Shown here: in pieces, positions 25,873-34,027 of the stretch
Numbering within the stretch: the first letter of the stretch is position 1
Layout of the letters: the number at the start of each line of letters is the position of its first letter
Origin: JAOPZW01 sp963807305
GTDB lineage: Bacteria; Actinomycetota; Thermoleophilia; Solirubrobacterales; Solirubrobacteraceae
Assembly (NCBI GenBank): GCA_963807305.1
Contig: CAWEBN010000009.1
Location: forward strand, 62,001 to 126,000
Direction: 5' to 3'
Length of the DNA: 64,000 bases
Notes under the pieces: model-generated
Seen by the model: the letters and a program-made list of their open reading frames with translations, nothing else
What the model was told of the DNA's origin: nothing
The model's database searches: none
Program-made: the position numbers and the translations under genes

Positions 25873-26544
25873 GTGGCCGAGCCTTCAGATCCGCGCTTCC
25901 TGGACGTGCTCAACCAAGGGCACGTCGATGCGCTGCGGGCGCTCGGCCGCACGCGGCGCTTCGGAACGGGCGCGCCGCTGTTCCACGAGCGCGAGCCCGG
26001 CGAGGCCGTGCTCGTCCTGACCTCGGGGCGGGTCAAGCTCAGCTGCGTCACCGAGGGCGGGCGCGAAGCCCTGCTCGGCATCCGCGAGCCCGGTGACCTC
26101 ATCGGCGAGATGTCGGCGTTCGACGGAGGCCCTCGCTCGGCCACGGCCACGGCCCTCGAGCCCGTCGAGGTCATCGCGGTCTCGCGCGAGGCGTTCAGCG
26201 GTTTCCTCGAGCGCACGCCCGGCGTGGCCCTCGTCCTGGCCCGGATGATCGCCCGCAGGCTGCGCGATGCCGACAGCAAGCGCATCGAGTACCTGGCGGG
26301 AGACACGGTCGGCCGCCTGTGCTCGCGGCTCGTGGAGTTGGCGGACCGCTTCGGCGAGGCCGAGGGCGACGGGGTGCACATCGAGCTGGCCATCACCCAG
26401 GAGGAGCTGGCGGGCTGGACCGGATCCTCGCGCGAGGCGGTCATCCGTGCGCTGCGCACCCTGCGCGAGCTCGGCTGGATCGAGACCCGCCGACGCGGCG
26501 TCACCCTCCTGGAGGTCGAGCAGATGCGCGGCCGCGCGGTGTGA
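25873..26544 (+). CDS. Crp/Fnr-family transcriptional regulator
   Basis: A 223-aa protein: cNMP-binding-like beta barrel (about 20-130, with GEMSAFDGGPRSATATALE at the phosphate cassette), dimer helix, and a Crp-type winged HTH (about 160-215; ITQEELAGWTGSSREAVIRA and LRELGWIETRRRGV). The cassette keeps Glu and Arg/Ser-type residues, so it may bind a cyclic nucleotide. No cysteines suggest a Fe-S cluster. GTG at 25873 is chosen from the domain start. It converges with the IclR gene. Confidence 0.88.
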   Translation: MAEPSDPRFLDVLNQGHVDALRALGRTRRFGTGAPLFHEREPGEAVLVLTSGRVKLSCVTEGGREALLGIREPGDLIGEMSAFDGGPRSATATALEPVEVIAVSREAFSGFLERTPGVALVLARMIARRLRDADSKRIEYLAGDTVGRLCSRLVELADRFGEAEGDGVHIELAITQEELAGWTGSSREAVIRALRTLRELGWIETRRRGVTLLEVEQMRGRAV

Positions 26545-26547
26545 CGC

Positions 26548-27336
26548 TCAGGGGTGCGCGACGGCGAGGTCGCGCTCGATCGACTCCGCGGTGGCGCGCA
26601 GCGCCGGCACGAGGTCGCGGCGCAGCTTGGCGACCGTGACGCGGCCGGCGAGCGCCCCGAGGTTGGCCGCCGCGATGACGCGGCCGGCGATGTCGCGGAT
26701 CGGCGCGGCGGCCGAGCGCAGGCCGCGCTCGAGCTCCTGGTCGACGACCGCGTAGCGCTGGCGGCGCACGCGGTCGAGCTCGTCGCGCAGCGCGGGCACC
26801 GTCGTCCGGGTGGTGGGCGTGAGCGCGGTCAGCTCGACGCGCTCGAGGTAGCCGTCGAGCTGGTCGGGGTCGAGACCGGCGAGCAGGACGCGGCCGACGC
26901 ACGTCGCGTAGGCCGGCAGCCGCGTGCCGACGGGCATGGCCACGTTCATGATGCGCGCCGGGGCTACGCGGGCCACGCACAGCGTCTCGTCGCCGTCGAG
27001 CACGGACACCGAGCAGAACTCGTCGGTCGCCTCCATGAGCTGCTGCAGGTGCGGGCGGGCGACCTCGGGCAGCGCGATCCCCGAGCGATAGCCCTGCCCG
27101 AGGTCGAGCACCTTGGGCGTGAGCCTGAAGACGCGCTCGTCGCAGCGCAGGTAGCCGAGCTGCTCCAGCGTGAGCAGTGTGCGCCGGGCGCTCGCACGCG
27201 TCACCCCGATCGCCCTCGCAACCTCGGCGAGCGTGAGGCCGCCGCCCGGATGCCCGAGCGTCGCGATGACGGCCAGGCCGCGCTCGATCGAGCGCACGAA
27301 GTCGGCGTCGCGCAGTTGGATGGGGTCGGCGGCCAT
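26548..27336 (-). CDS. IclR-family regulator (Pca/Pob type)
   Basis: A 262-aa IclR protein: winged HTH (about 10-70; GLTLAEVARAIGVTRASARR and LEQLGYLRCDERVFRL) and the IclR effector domain (about 85-255; YATCVGRVLLAGLDPDQL and GLRSAAAPIRDIAGRVIAAA). The closest-looking members regulate protocatechuate and hydroxybenzoate genes. ATG at 27336 is preferred. A palindrome at 27357-27368 overlaps its promoter, and a related one lies at 28568-28581, so it probably controls the neighbouring monooxygenase, amidohydrolase and LLM genes. Confidence 0.9.
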   Translation of the reverse strand: MAADPIQLRDADFVRSIERGLAVIATLGHPGGGLTLAEVARAIGVTRASARRTLLTLEQLGYLRCDERVFRLTPKVLDLGQGYRSGIALPEVARPHLQQLMEATDEFCSVSVLDGDETLCVARVAPARIMNVAMPVGTRLPAYATCVGRVLLAGLDPDQLDGYLERVELTALTPTTRTTVPALRDELDRVRRQRYAVVDQELERGLRSAAAPIRDIAGRVIAAANLGALAGRVTVAKLRRDLVPALRATAESIERDLAVAHP

Positions 27337-27356
27337 GGCGGCGCGCCGAGCGTAGT

Positions 27357-27368
27357 GTGCGCGCGCAC
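27357..27368. promoter_or_regulatory. Palindrome between IclR and monooxygenase genes
   Basis: GTGCGCGCGCAC is a perfect 12-bp palindrome in the 59-bp gap between the divergent IclR gene and the monooxygenase gene, 2 bp beyond the likely IclR -10 (TACGCT, minus). It resembles the 14-bp palindrome at 28568, suggesting a common regulator. Confidence 0.45.
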
Positions 27369-27395
27369 GAGCGGTCAACGAGAGGAGCTGGCCGG

Positions 27396-27689
27396 ATGGC
27401 TTATGTGGTGTCGGCCCGGTGGCGCGCGAAGGAGGGCTGCGAAGGGCGGATCGCCGAGATCATCGGCGAGCTGCGCGGCCCGTCGCTCGCCGAGCCGGGC
27501 TGCCTCTTCTACCAGCCGCATCGCGCGCCGGACGACCCGCGCCTCTTCTTCCTCTACGAGCAGTACGTCGACGAGGCCGGCTACCAGGCCCACATGGACT
27601 CGGAGCACTTCACGCGGCTGGTCAAGGAGGAGGCGATCCCGCGGCTGCTCGAGTCGCGCGAGCGCGCCTTCTACGTCACGCTGGACTGA
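27396..27689 (+). CDS. Antibiotic-biosynthesis-monooxygenase (ABM) domain protein
   Basis: A 97-aa dimeric alpha+beta-barrel protein: AYVVSARWRAKEGCEGRI, EPGCLFYQPHRAPDDPRLFF, and EQYVDEAGYQAHMDSEHF are the ordered ABM strands and helices. Such proteins oxidise aromatic or quinol substrates without cofactor or handle reactive aldehydes and quinones. AGGAG precedes the ATG. It is divergent from IclR and its 3' end overlaps the convergent amidohydrolase by 14 bp. Confidence 0.85.
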   Translation: MAYVVSARWRAKEGCEGRIAEIIGELRGPSLAEPGCLFYQPHRAPDDPRLFFLYEQYVDEAGYQAHMDSEHFTRLVKEEAIPRLLESRERAFYVTLD

Positions 27690-28539
27690 GCCCGAGCAGT
27701 CGCGCCGCGTTGTCCTTGAGGATCTTGGGGCGCACCGCCGGCTTGATGTCCAGCGTCTCGAAGTCCGCCAGCCAGCGCTCGGGCGTCAGCGCGGGGTAGT
27801 CGGTTCCGAACAGCACCTTGTCCTGCAACAGCGAGTTGGCGTAGCGCACGAGCTGCGGCGGGAAGTACTTCGGCGACCAGCCGGAGAGGTCGATGTAGAC
27901 CTGCGGCTTGTGGACGGCGACCGACAGCGCCTCGTCCTGCCACGGCACCGAGGGGTGGGCCATGATGATCGGCATGTCGGGGAAGTCGGCGGCGACCTCG
28001 TCGAGGCAGACGGGGTTCGAGTACTTCAGGAGGATCCCGCCGCCGCCGCGCTGCCCCGATCCGACGGCGGTCTGGCCGGTGTGGAAGACGGCCGGCAGGC
28101 CGTGCTCGGCGATCACCTCGTAGAGCGGGTAGGCCATCCGGTCGTCGGGGAAGAAGTGCTGCAGGCTCGGGTGGAACTTGAAGCCGGCCACGTCGTACTC
28201 GTCGATCAGCCGGCGCGCCATGGCCACGCCCTCGGCGCCGCGGTGCGGATCGACGCTCGCGAAGGGGATGAGCGTGTCGCGCTCGGCCTGCGCGAGCTCG
28301 AGGATCTCCTCGTTGGTCACCGGGCCGCCCCAGCGCACGCTGTCGACCATGAAGGCCACGCACGCCATCCTGCGCTCGCGGTAGTAGGCCGCCAGCTGCG
28401 GGACGGTCAGCAGCGCGTCGGAGCCGAAGACCTTGGCCACCGCCGCCTCGGGCGAGTCCTCCGGGAAGCTGGTGCCGTCCTGCGAGGCCTGCACGTGGGT
28501 ATGGACGTCGATGGCCACGAGGGCGTCGAGATCGATCAC
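27676..28539 (-). CDS. Amidohydrolase-2-family metal enzyme (ACMSD/resorcylate decarboxylase-like)
   Basis: A 287-aa amidohydrolase-2 protein. The N-terminal AIDVHTHVQA gives the HxH metal pair, FKFHPSLQHFFPDD and FHTGQT the middle His, IIMAHPSVPWQDE the next His, and LFGTDYPALTPERW the final Asp. Relatives decarboxylate or hydrolyse aromatic acids. The GTG start at 28539 has a TAGACT hexamer ending 7 nt upstream and no ribosome site. It is divergent from an LLM enzyme, with a palindrome between them. Confidence 0.85.
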   Translation of the reverse strand: MIDLDALVAIDVHTHVQASQDGTSFPEDSPEAAVAKVFGSDALLTVPQLAAYYRERRMACVAFMVDSVRWGGPVTNEEILELAQAERDTLIPFASVDPHRGAEGVAMARRLIDEYDVAGFKFHPSLQHFFPDDRMAYPLYEVIAEHGLPAVFHTGQTAVGSGQRGGGGILLKYSNPVCLDEVAADFPDMPIIMAHPSVPWQDEALSVAVHKPQVYIDLSGWSPKYFPPQLVRYANSLLQDKVLFGTDYPALTPERWLADFETLDIKPAVRPKILKDNAARLLGLSPA

Positions 28540-28567
28540 GCGCGGCAGTCTATGCGTCGGCCAAATC

Positions 28568-28581
28568 GTTGCGCGCGCAAC
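28568..28581. promoter_or_regulatory. Palindrome between amidohydrolase and LLM genes
   Basis: GTTGCGCGCGCAAC, a perfect 14-bp palindrome. It covers the -35 region of the minus-strand promoter (-10 TAGACT at 28547-28552) and ends 7 bp before the plus-strand -10 (TATGCT, 28589-28594). A protein bound here would affect both genes; IclR at 26.5 kb is the nearest candidate. Confidence 0.5.
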
Positions 28582-28601
28582 TACCTGCTATGCTCTCGGG
28601 C

Positions 28602-29645
28602 ATGGAACTCGGAGTCGCAACGTTCGCCGATCTCAGCTCGGGCATCAGCCCCGAGCAGCGCATGCGCAACCTCATGGAGGAGGTCCGGCTGGCCGACCAG
28701 CTCGGCCTCGACGTGTTCGCCATCGGCGAGCACCACCGCGAGGACTTCCTCATCTCCTCGCCGGCCATCGCGCTGGCGGCGGCGGCCGTCACCACCGAGC
28801 GCATCCGCCTCTCGAGCGCGGTCACCGTGCTCAGCTCCGACGATCCGGTCCGTGTCTTCCAGGACTTCGCCGAGGTCGACCTGCTGTCCGGCGGCCGCGC
28901 CGAGATCATGGCCGGCCGGGGCTCGTTCATCGAGTCCTTCCCGCTCTTCGGCTACGACCTCAAGGACTACGACGAGCTCTACGCCGAGAAGCTCGACCTG
29001 CTGCTCAGGCTGCGCGACGACGTCCACGTCACCTGGGCCGGCCGCCACCGCGCGCCGCTCGACAACGCCGGCGTGTGGCCGCGCCCCGCGCAGGAGCAGC
29101 TGCCGATCTGGGTGGCCGTCGGCGGCTCGCCGCAGTCGATCGTCCGCGCGGGCACGCTTGGCCTCCCGCTCGTCCTCGCGATCATCGGCGGTCAGCCCGA
29201 GCGCTTCGTGCCGCTCGTCGACCTCTACCGCGAGGCCGCGCAGGCCGCCGGCCACGAGCCCGAGCAGACCAGGGTCGCGATCAACACGCACGCCTTCGTC
29301 GGCGCGACCCCCGCGCAGGCCGACGCCGCCTTCGCCGCGCCGTACCTGGCGATGATGAATCGCATCGGGCGCGAGCGCGGCTGGCCGCCCTCGGGGCGTG
29401 CGGAGTACGAGGCCCTGCGCTCGCCGCGCGGCGCGGTGGCCGCGGGCTCGCCGGAGCAGGTCGCCGAGAAGATCCTCTTCGAGCACGAGCTCTTCGGCCA
29501 CCAGCGCTACATCGGCCAGATGAGCGTGGGTGCGGTCGAGCACCGCGACGTCCTGCGCTCCATGGAGCTCTTCGGCACAGAGGTCGCGCCGCTCGTGCGC
29601 GCCGAGGTGGCGCGCCGCGAGGATCAGGCGCGCGCCGCCGCGTAG
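28602..29645 (+). CDS. LLM-class flavin-dependent oxidoreductase
   Basis: A 347-aa bacterial-luciferase-like enzyme. ELGVATFADLSSG, DVFAIGEHHREDFLISSPA, RIRLSSAVTVLSSDDPVRV and LSGGRAEIMAGRGSFIES are typical of the FMN-using LLM monooxygenase group. It may hydroxylate or open an organic substrate processed by the neighbouring amidohydrolase. TATGCT ends 7 nt before the ATG. Its 3' end overlaps the convergent acetoacetyl-CoA synthetase gene by 22 bp. Confidence 0.88.
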   Translation: MELGVATFADLSSGISPEQRMRNLMEEVRLADQLGLDVFAIGEHHREDFLISSPAIALAAAAVTTERIRLSSAVTVLSSDDPVRVFQDFAEVDLLSGGRAEIMAGRGSFIESFPLFGYDLKDYDELYAEKLDLLLRLRDDVHVTWAGRHRAPLDNAGVWPRPAQEQLPIWVAVGGSPQSIVRAGTLGLPLVLAIIGGQPERFVPLVDLYREAAQAAGHEPEQTRVAINTHAFVGATPAQADAAFAAPYLAMMNRIGRERGWPPSGRAEYEALRSPRGAVAAGSPEQVAEKILFEHELFGHQRYIGQMSVGAVEHRDVLRSMELFGTEVAPLVRAEVARREDQARAAA

Positions 29646-31585
29646 GCCACGAAGGCCTCGATCGCGGTCGGGTCCAGCAGCGCGTCGGCGCTGGCGACGT
29701 CGTCGGCGCGCGCGCCGAGCAGGATGCGCTTGACCGGCGCCTCGAGCTTCTTGCCGGTCATCGTGCGCGGGACGGCCGGGACGGCGACGATCGAGTCGGG
29801 GACGTGGCGCGGCGAGAGCTCTGAGCGCAGCGCGCCCGCGATCCGCGCGCGCAGCTCGTCGTCGAGCTCGCCCCCGCCGGCCAGCGCGACGAAGAGGATG
29901 AGCTCGCCGGCGCCGCCCTCGTCGTCCTCGCGGTGCACGACCAGGCTGTCGGCCACTTCCGGCAGCTCCTCGACGACGGCGTAGAGCTCGCTGGTGCCGA
30001 TGCGCACGCCGCCGCGGTTGAGCGTCGCATCGGAGCGCCCGGTGATGACGCAACTCCCGCGCTCGGTGAAGAGGATCCAGTCGCCCTGGCGCCAGACGCC
30101 GGGGTAGAGGTCGAAGTACGCGGCGCGATAGCGCTCGCCGTCGGGGTCGTTCCACAGGCGCACGGGCATCGAGGGCATCGGCTCGGTGATGACCATCTCA
30201 CCCAGCTCGCCCACCACCACGTTGGCGTCGGCGTCGAAGGCCTTGACGTCGGCGCCCAGGCAGCAGCCCGAGATCTCGCCGTCGTAGACGGGCTGCAGGA
30301 AGCTGCCCGAGACGAAGGCGCCGCAGATGTCGGTGCCGCCGCTGCCGTTGAGGCACAGGACGTCGGGCCCGAGCTGCTCGTAGACGTAGTGGTAGCCGTC
30401 GCTCGGCAGCGGCGAGCCCGCGAAGGCCAGCGCGCGGACGCTGCTCAGGTCGAAGTCGCGGCCGAGCTGCAGACCGGCCTTGCGGCAGGCCATGAGGAAG
30501 GTCGGGCTCACGCCCATGAAGCTCGCCCGCGTCTCCTCGGCCAGCCGCCACTGGAACGAGGGGTCAGGCCACAGCGGGTCGCCGTCGATCATCACGATCG
30601 ATGCGCGCACGAGCAGGGCGGACACGAGCGCGTTCCACATCATCCACGCGGTGGTCGAGAACCACAGCAGGCGCCCGCCGGGCTTGAGGTCCCAGCCCAG
30701 GCCGACGCCCTTGAGGTGCTCGATGAGCTGGCCGCCGTGGCCGTGCACGATCGCCTTCGGCAGCCCGGTGGTGCCGGACGAGAAGAGCACGTAGAGCGGG
30801 TGGTCGAACCGAACGGGCTCGAAGCCGGGCTCGCCGGGGCCGGCCAGCAGGTCGTCCCACGCGACGGCGTCCGGGACCTCCTGCTCGCCGTAGGGGACGT
30901 GCATGACGTGCTCGACGGTCGGTAGGCCGGCGCGGATCTCGGCCACCTGATCGCGGCGGTCGACCAGGCGCTCGCGGTAGGTGTACCCGCCGATCGCGAG
31001 CAGCACCTTGGGCTCGATCTGGCCGAAGCGCGCCAGCACGCTGCGGGCGCCGAACTCCGGCGCGCACGCCGCCCACGTCGCCCCGAGGCTGGCGGTGGCC
31101 AGGAAGGCGACGAGCGTCTCGGGGATGTTCGGCAGGTAGGCCACGACGCGGTCGCCCGGGCCGACGCCGAGGCGCCGCAGCCCGGCCCGCGCCCGCGCGA
31201 CCTGGTCGCGCAGCTCGCCGAAGGTCACCTCGATGGGCTCGCGCGTCTGCGAGCGCGCGACGACGGCCACCCGGTCGGCGTCCTCGTCGGTCCCCAGCGC
31301 GTGCTCGGCGTAGTTCAGGCGCGCGCCCGGGAACCACTCGGCGCCGGGCATCTGGCGGGCGGCCAGGACGCGCTCGTAGGGGGCGTGCGCGCGCACGCCG
31401 AAGAAGTCCCATACCGAGCCCCAGAAGCCCTCGAGATCGTCGACCGACCAGCGCCACAGCGCGTCGTAGTCCGCGAGGTCGCGTCCGCGCTCGTCGCGCA
31501 GCCAGTTCAGATAGCGCCCGATCTCGGTGGTCTCGCGCACGTCCGCGGGCGGGGTCCAGAGCACGTCGCCGATCACGGGCGGCAT
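29624..31585 (-). CDS. Acetoacetate-CoA ligase (acetoacetyl-CoA synthetase)
   Basis: A 653-aa ANL ligase, the normal length for acetoacetyl-CoA synthetase. N-terminal WDFFGVRAHAPYERVLAARQ and WFPGARLNYAEHAL are family-specific. The AMP-binding P-loop is LFSSGTTGLPKAIVHGHGG, the aryl/acyl pocket motif LCLNGSGGTDICGAF, and the C-terminal catalytic lysine lies in TMTGKKLEAPVKR. It activates acetoacetate, also the end product of the hpd/hmgA pathway. ATG at 31585 starts the conserved part. Confidence 0.93.
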   Translation of the reverse strand: MPPVIGDVLWTPPADVRETTEIGRYLNWLRDERGRDLADYDALWRWSVDDLEGFWGSVWDFFGVRAHAPYERVLAARQMPGAEWFPGARLNYAEHALGTDEDADRVAVVARSQTREPIEVTFGELRDQVARARAGLRRLGVGPGDRVVAYLPNIPETLVAFLATASLGATWAACAPEFGARSVLARFGQIEPKVLLAIGGYTYRERLVDRRDQVAEIRAGLPTVEHVMHVPYGEQEVPDAVAWDDLLAGPGEPGFEPVRFDHPLYVLFSSGTTGLPKAIVHGHGGQLIEHLKGVGLGWDLKPGGRLLWFSTTAWMMWNALVSALLVRASIVMIDGDPLWPDPSFQWRLAEETRASFMGVSPTFLMACRKAGLQLGRDFDLSSVRALAFAGSPLPSDGYHYVYEQLGPDVLCLNGSGGTDICGAFVSGSFLQPVYDGEISGCCLGADVKAFDADANVVVGELGEMVITEPMPSMPVRLWNDPDGERYRAAYFDLYPGVWRQGDWILFTERGSCVITGRSDATLNRGGVRIGTSELYAVVEELPEVADSLVVHREDDEGGAGELILFVALAGGGELDDELRARIAGALRSELSPRHVPDSIVAVPAVPRTMTGKKLEAPVKRILLGARADDVASADALLDPTAIEAFVAYAAARA

Positions 31586-31644
31586 GTTCGCACGTCGCAC
31601 ACGTCGTCGCAGAGCGCACACGGGCCGCTTACTAGGCTGGCGCG

Positions 31645-32391
31645 ATGGCCATGGTCGACGGGCTCCACGTCGAGGTCGCCGACCTGCCCGGCGACCGCGA
31701 TCGCCGCGGCCTCGTGCTCCTGCACGAGGGTCTCGGATCGGTGGGACTCTGGCGCGGCTTCCCACAGGCCCTGCGCGAGGCGACCGGCCGGCGTGTCGTC
31801 GCCTTCTCGCGCTTCGGCCACGGCCGCTCGGACCCGCCTCGTGCCCCGCGCACGCCGGCCTTCTTCCACGAGGAGGCCGAGGACGTGCTGCCCGCGCTGC
31901 TCGCGGCGCTCGACGCGACCGAGCCGGTGCTCGTCGGCCACAGCGACGGCGCCTCGATCGCGCTCGTCCACGCCGCCCGGCACCCGGTCACCGGCCTGGC
32001 GCTGCTGGCGCCGCACGTCTTCGTCGAGGAGGTGACGGTGGAGGCGATCCGCGCCACGCACCGCGAGTTCGCGGCGGGCGAGCTGCGGGCGCGGATGGCC
32101 CGCCATCACGACGACCCCGACGCGGCCTTCTTCGGGTGGTGCGACGTGTGGCTGGATCCGGCCTTCCGCGACTGGACGCTCGAGCCGGACACGCAGGCGG
32201 TCACGGCGCCCGCGCTGCTCATCCAGGGCGCCGACGACCCCTACGGCAGCCTGGAGCAACTCGACCGCATCGAGGCGCGCGTGCGCGGGCCGGTGCGGCG
32301 GCTGGTGGTCCCGGGCGGCCACAGCCCGCATCTGGAGCAGCCTGAGACGGTGGTGGCGGCGATCGCGGACTTTGCGGCGGGGCTGCCCTAG
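31645..32391 (+). CDS. Alpha/beta-fold hydrolase
   Basis: A 248-aa single-domain hydrolase. The nucleophile is S100 in LVGHSDGASIAL, the acid is in IQGADDPYGS, and the His in VVPGGHSPHLEQPE. LLHEGLGSVGLWRGFP supplies the oxyanion-hole strand. Similar proteins hydrolyse esters or ring-fission products. A TAGGCT ends 6 nt before the ATG. It is divergent from the acetoacetyl-CoA synthetase gene. Confidence 0.88.
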   Translation: MAMVDGLHVEVADLPGDRDRRGLVLLHEGLGSVGLWRGFPQALREATGRRVVAFSRFGHGRSDPPRAPRTPAFFHEEAEDVLPALLAALDATEPVLVGHSDGASIALVHAARHPVTGLALLAPHVFVEEVTVEAIRATHREFAAGELRARMARHHDDPDAAFFGWCDVWLDPAFRDWTLEPDTQAVTAPALLIQGADDPYGSLEQLDRIEARVRGPVRRLVVPGGHSPHLEQPETVVAAIADFAAGLP

Positions 32392-32430
32392 CCGCCGCAC
32401 ACCCTCTTCCCTCGATGATGCTGGTCAGCG

Positions 32431-32466
32431 CCGCGTGCCGCCGCGTGCCGCCGCGTGCGCACGCGG
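32431..32466. terminator. Short repeat and hairpin between convergent genes
   Basis: The decamer CCGCGTGCCG occurs twice in tandem and a third, partial copy forms the 16-bp perfect palindrome CCGCGTGCGCACGCGG (32451-32466). It lies between the convergent hydrolase and CoA-ligase genes, so it could act as a bidirectional stem-type terminator, but no T-tract follows. Confidence 0.4.
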
Positions 32467-32475
32467 CAGAGCCAG

Positions 32476-34026
32476 TCAGCGCTCCGCCGCCTCCGCCGCC
32501 AGCGTGCGCAGCTTGAAGCGCTGCACCTTGCCACTGGGGGTGCGCGGCAGCTCGTCGACGAAGCGCACGAGGTGCGGGTACTCGTAGCGGCGCAGGCGCT
32601 CCTTGCACATGGTGCGCAGCTCCTCGGCCAGCTGGTCGGCCGGGGTCTCGGAGCCGCGGCGCTCGACGAAGGCCGCGATGCGGCTCGCGTCGTCGAGCAT
32701 GACGCCGACCACGCCGGCGGCCTGCACCTCGGGGTGGTCGACGATCACGTGCTCCATGTCGATGGGGGAGACCCATAGGCCGCCGACCTTGAGCATCTCG
32801 TCGGTGCGGCCCACGAACACGTAGGCGCCGTCCTCGCGGCGCTCGTAGCGGTCGCCGGTGGTGAACCAGTCGCCCCGCATGCAGGCCTTCGTCTTCTCGT
32901 GCTGGTGCCAGTAGAAGGCGGCGCACGAGTCGCCGCGGACCTCGAGGTTGCCGACGGCCGGCCCTTCGAGGATCCGGCCGTCCTCGTCGGTGATGCGCAG
33001 CTCGTACCCGGGCACCGCCTCGCCGGTCGTGCCGCGCCTGACGGCGCCCGGCCGGTTGGAGCAGAAGATGTGCAGCATCTCGGTCGAGCCGATGCCGTCG
33101 ACGATCTCCAGGCCGAAGCGCTCCTGCCAGCGGTCGAAGGTGTGCGGCGGCAGGGCCTCGGCGGCGGAGACGCACAGGCGAACCGAGTCGAGCGCGCCGT
33201 CGGCGGCGTCCTCGCGCACCAGGCCGCTGTAGAGCGCCGGGACCGAGCAGAACACCGTCGGGCGGTGCTCGCGCAGCTTGGCGAGGATCGGCTCGGGGCG
33301 CGTCGGGCCCGCCATGAGCACCGCCGTGGCGCCGAACCAGAGGGTGAACGAGAGGCTGTTGCCCAGGCCGTAGGCATGGAAGAGCTTGGTCGTCGAGAAG
33401 ACGATGTCGTCCTCGCGCAGGCCGAGCACCTGGCGCGCGAAGGTCTCGCACGTCACCTCGATGTCGTGATGCAGGTGCACGACGCCCTTGGGCTTGCCGG
33501 TCGAGCCCGAGCTGTAGAGCCAGAAGGCCATGTCGTCGCGGTGCGTGGGCGCCGGGTCGAGCTCGTCGCTCTGTGCCACCAGTCCCGAGTCGAGTTCGGC
33601 GACGTCGCTGTCGGCGACGCCGCGGACGAGGTAGCGGACGTCGACCCCGTCGAGCGCCTCGCGCATGCGCGGCAGCAGGGCGGCGTCGGTGGCCACGATG
33701 TCCGCGTAGGAGTCCTCGGCGTAGTGGCGGTAGTTGTCGATGCGATCGAGCGGACTGACGGGGACCGGGACGGCGCCGATCTTCAGAGCGCCGAGGAAGA
33801 GCGTGGGGAAGGCCGTCGTGTCGTCGAGGACCATCAGCACGCGGTCCTCGCGGCGGACGCCGAGCTCGCGCAACAGGTGCCCGGCGCGGTTGGCCTGCCG
33901 GCGCAGCCCGTCGTAGGTCAGCGTCGCGTCGGGGGCGAGGTAGGCGGCCTTCTCGCCGCGGCCGGCCTCGACGTTGCGGTCGACCAGGAGGCTCGCGTTG
34001 TAGCGCTCGGGAACGACGGTGCTCAC
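32476..34026 (-). CDS. Benzoate-CoA ligase family protein
   Basis: A 516-aa ANL ligase of the benzoate/aminobenzoate type. P-loop: LYSSGSTGKPKGVVHLHHD; pocket and A5 region: IVDGIGSTEMLHIFCSNRPG; C-terminal hinge FVGRTDEMLKVGGLWVSP; catalytic lysine in RTPSGKVQRFKL. It should make an aryl-CoA at the start of the pathway coded here. Phenylacetate ligase (PaaK) is a different, shorter type, so the substrate is more likely benzoate or a substituted benzoate. The GTG start is 1 bp after the dehydrogenase stop, last gene of a four-gene operon. Confidence 0.87.
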   Translation of the reverse strand: MSTVVPERYNASLLVDRNVEAGRGEKAAYLAPDATLTYDGLRRQANRAGHLLRELGVRREDRVLMVLDDTTAFPTLFLGALKIGAVPVPVSPLDRIDNYRHYAEDSYADIVATDAALLPRMREALDGVDVRYLVRGVADSDVAELDSGLVAQSDELDPAPTHRDDMAFWLYSSGSTGKPKGVVHLHHDIEVTCETFARQVLGLREDDIVFSTTKLFHAYGLGNSLSFTLWFGATAVLMAGPTRPEPILAKLREHRPTVFCSVPALYSGLVREDAADGALDSVRLCVSAAEALPPHTFDRWQERFGLEIVDGIGSTEMLHIFCSNRPGAVRRGTTGEAVPGYELRITDEDGRILEGPAVGNLEVRGDSCAAFYWHQHEKTKACMRGDWFTTGDRYERREDGAYVFVGRTDEMLKVGGLWVSPIDMEHVIVDHPEVQAAGVVGVMLDDASRIAAFVERRGSETPADQLAEELRTMCKERLRRYEYPHLVRFVDELPRTPSGKVQRFKLRTLAAEAAER

Positions 34027-34027
34027 C

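Noticed and set aside
26554..29355. 933-codon plus-strand open frame
   Set aside because: It runs across IclR (antisense), the monooxygenase gene in a different frame and the LLM gene in another frame; none of its translation shows a domain.
32401..32475. CCGCGTGCCG repeats as a variable tandem repeat locus
   Set aside because: Only two full copies and one partial; better read as part of the adjoining hairpin.
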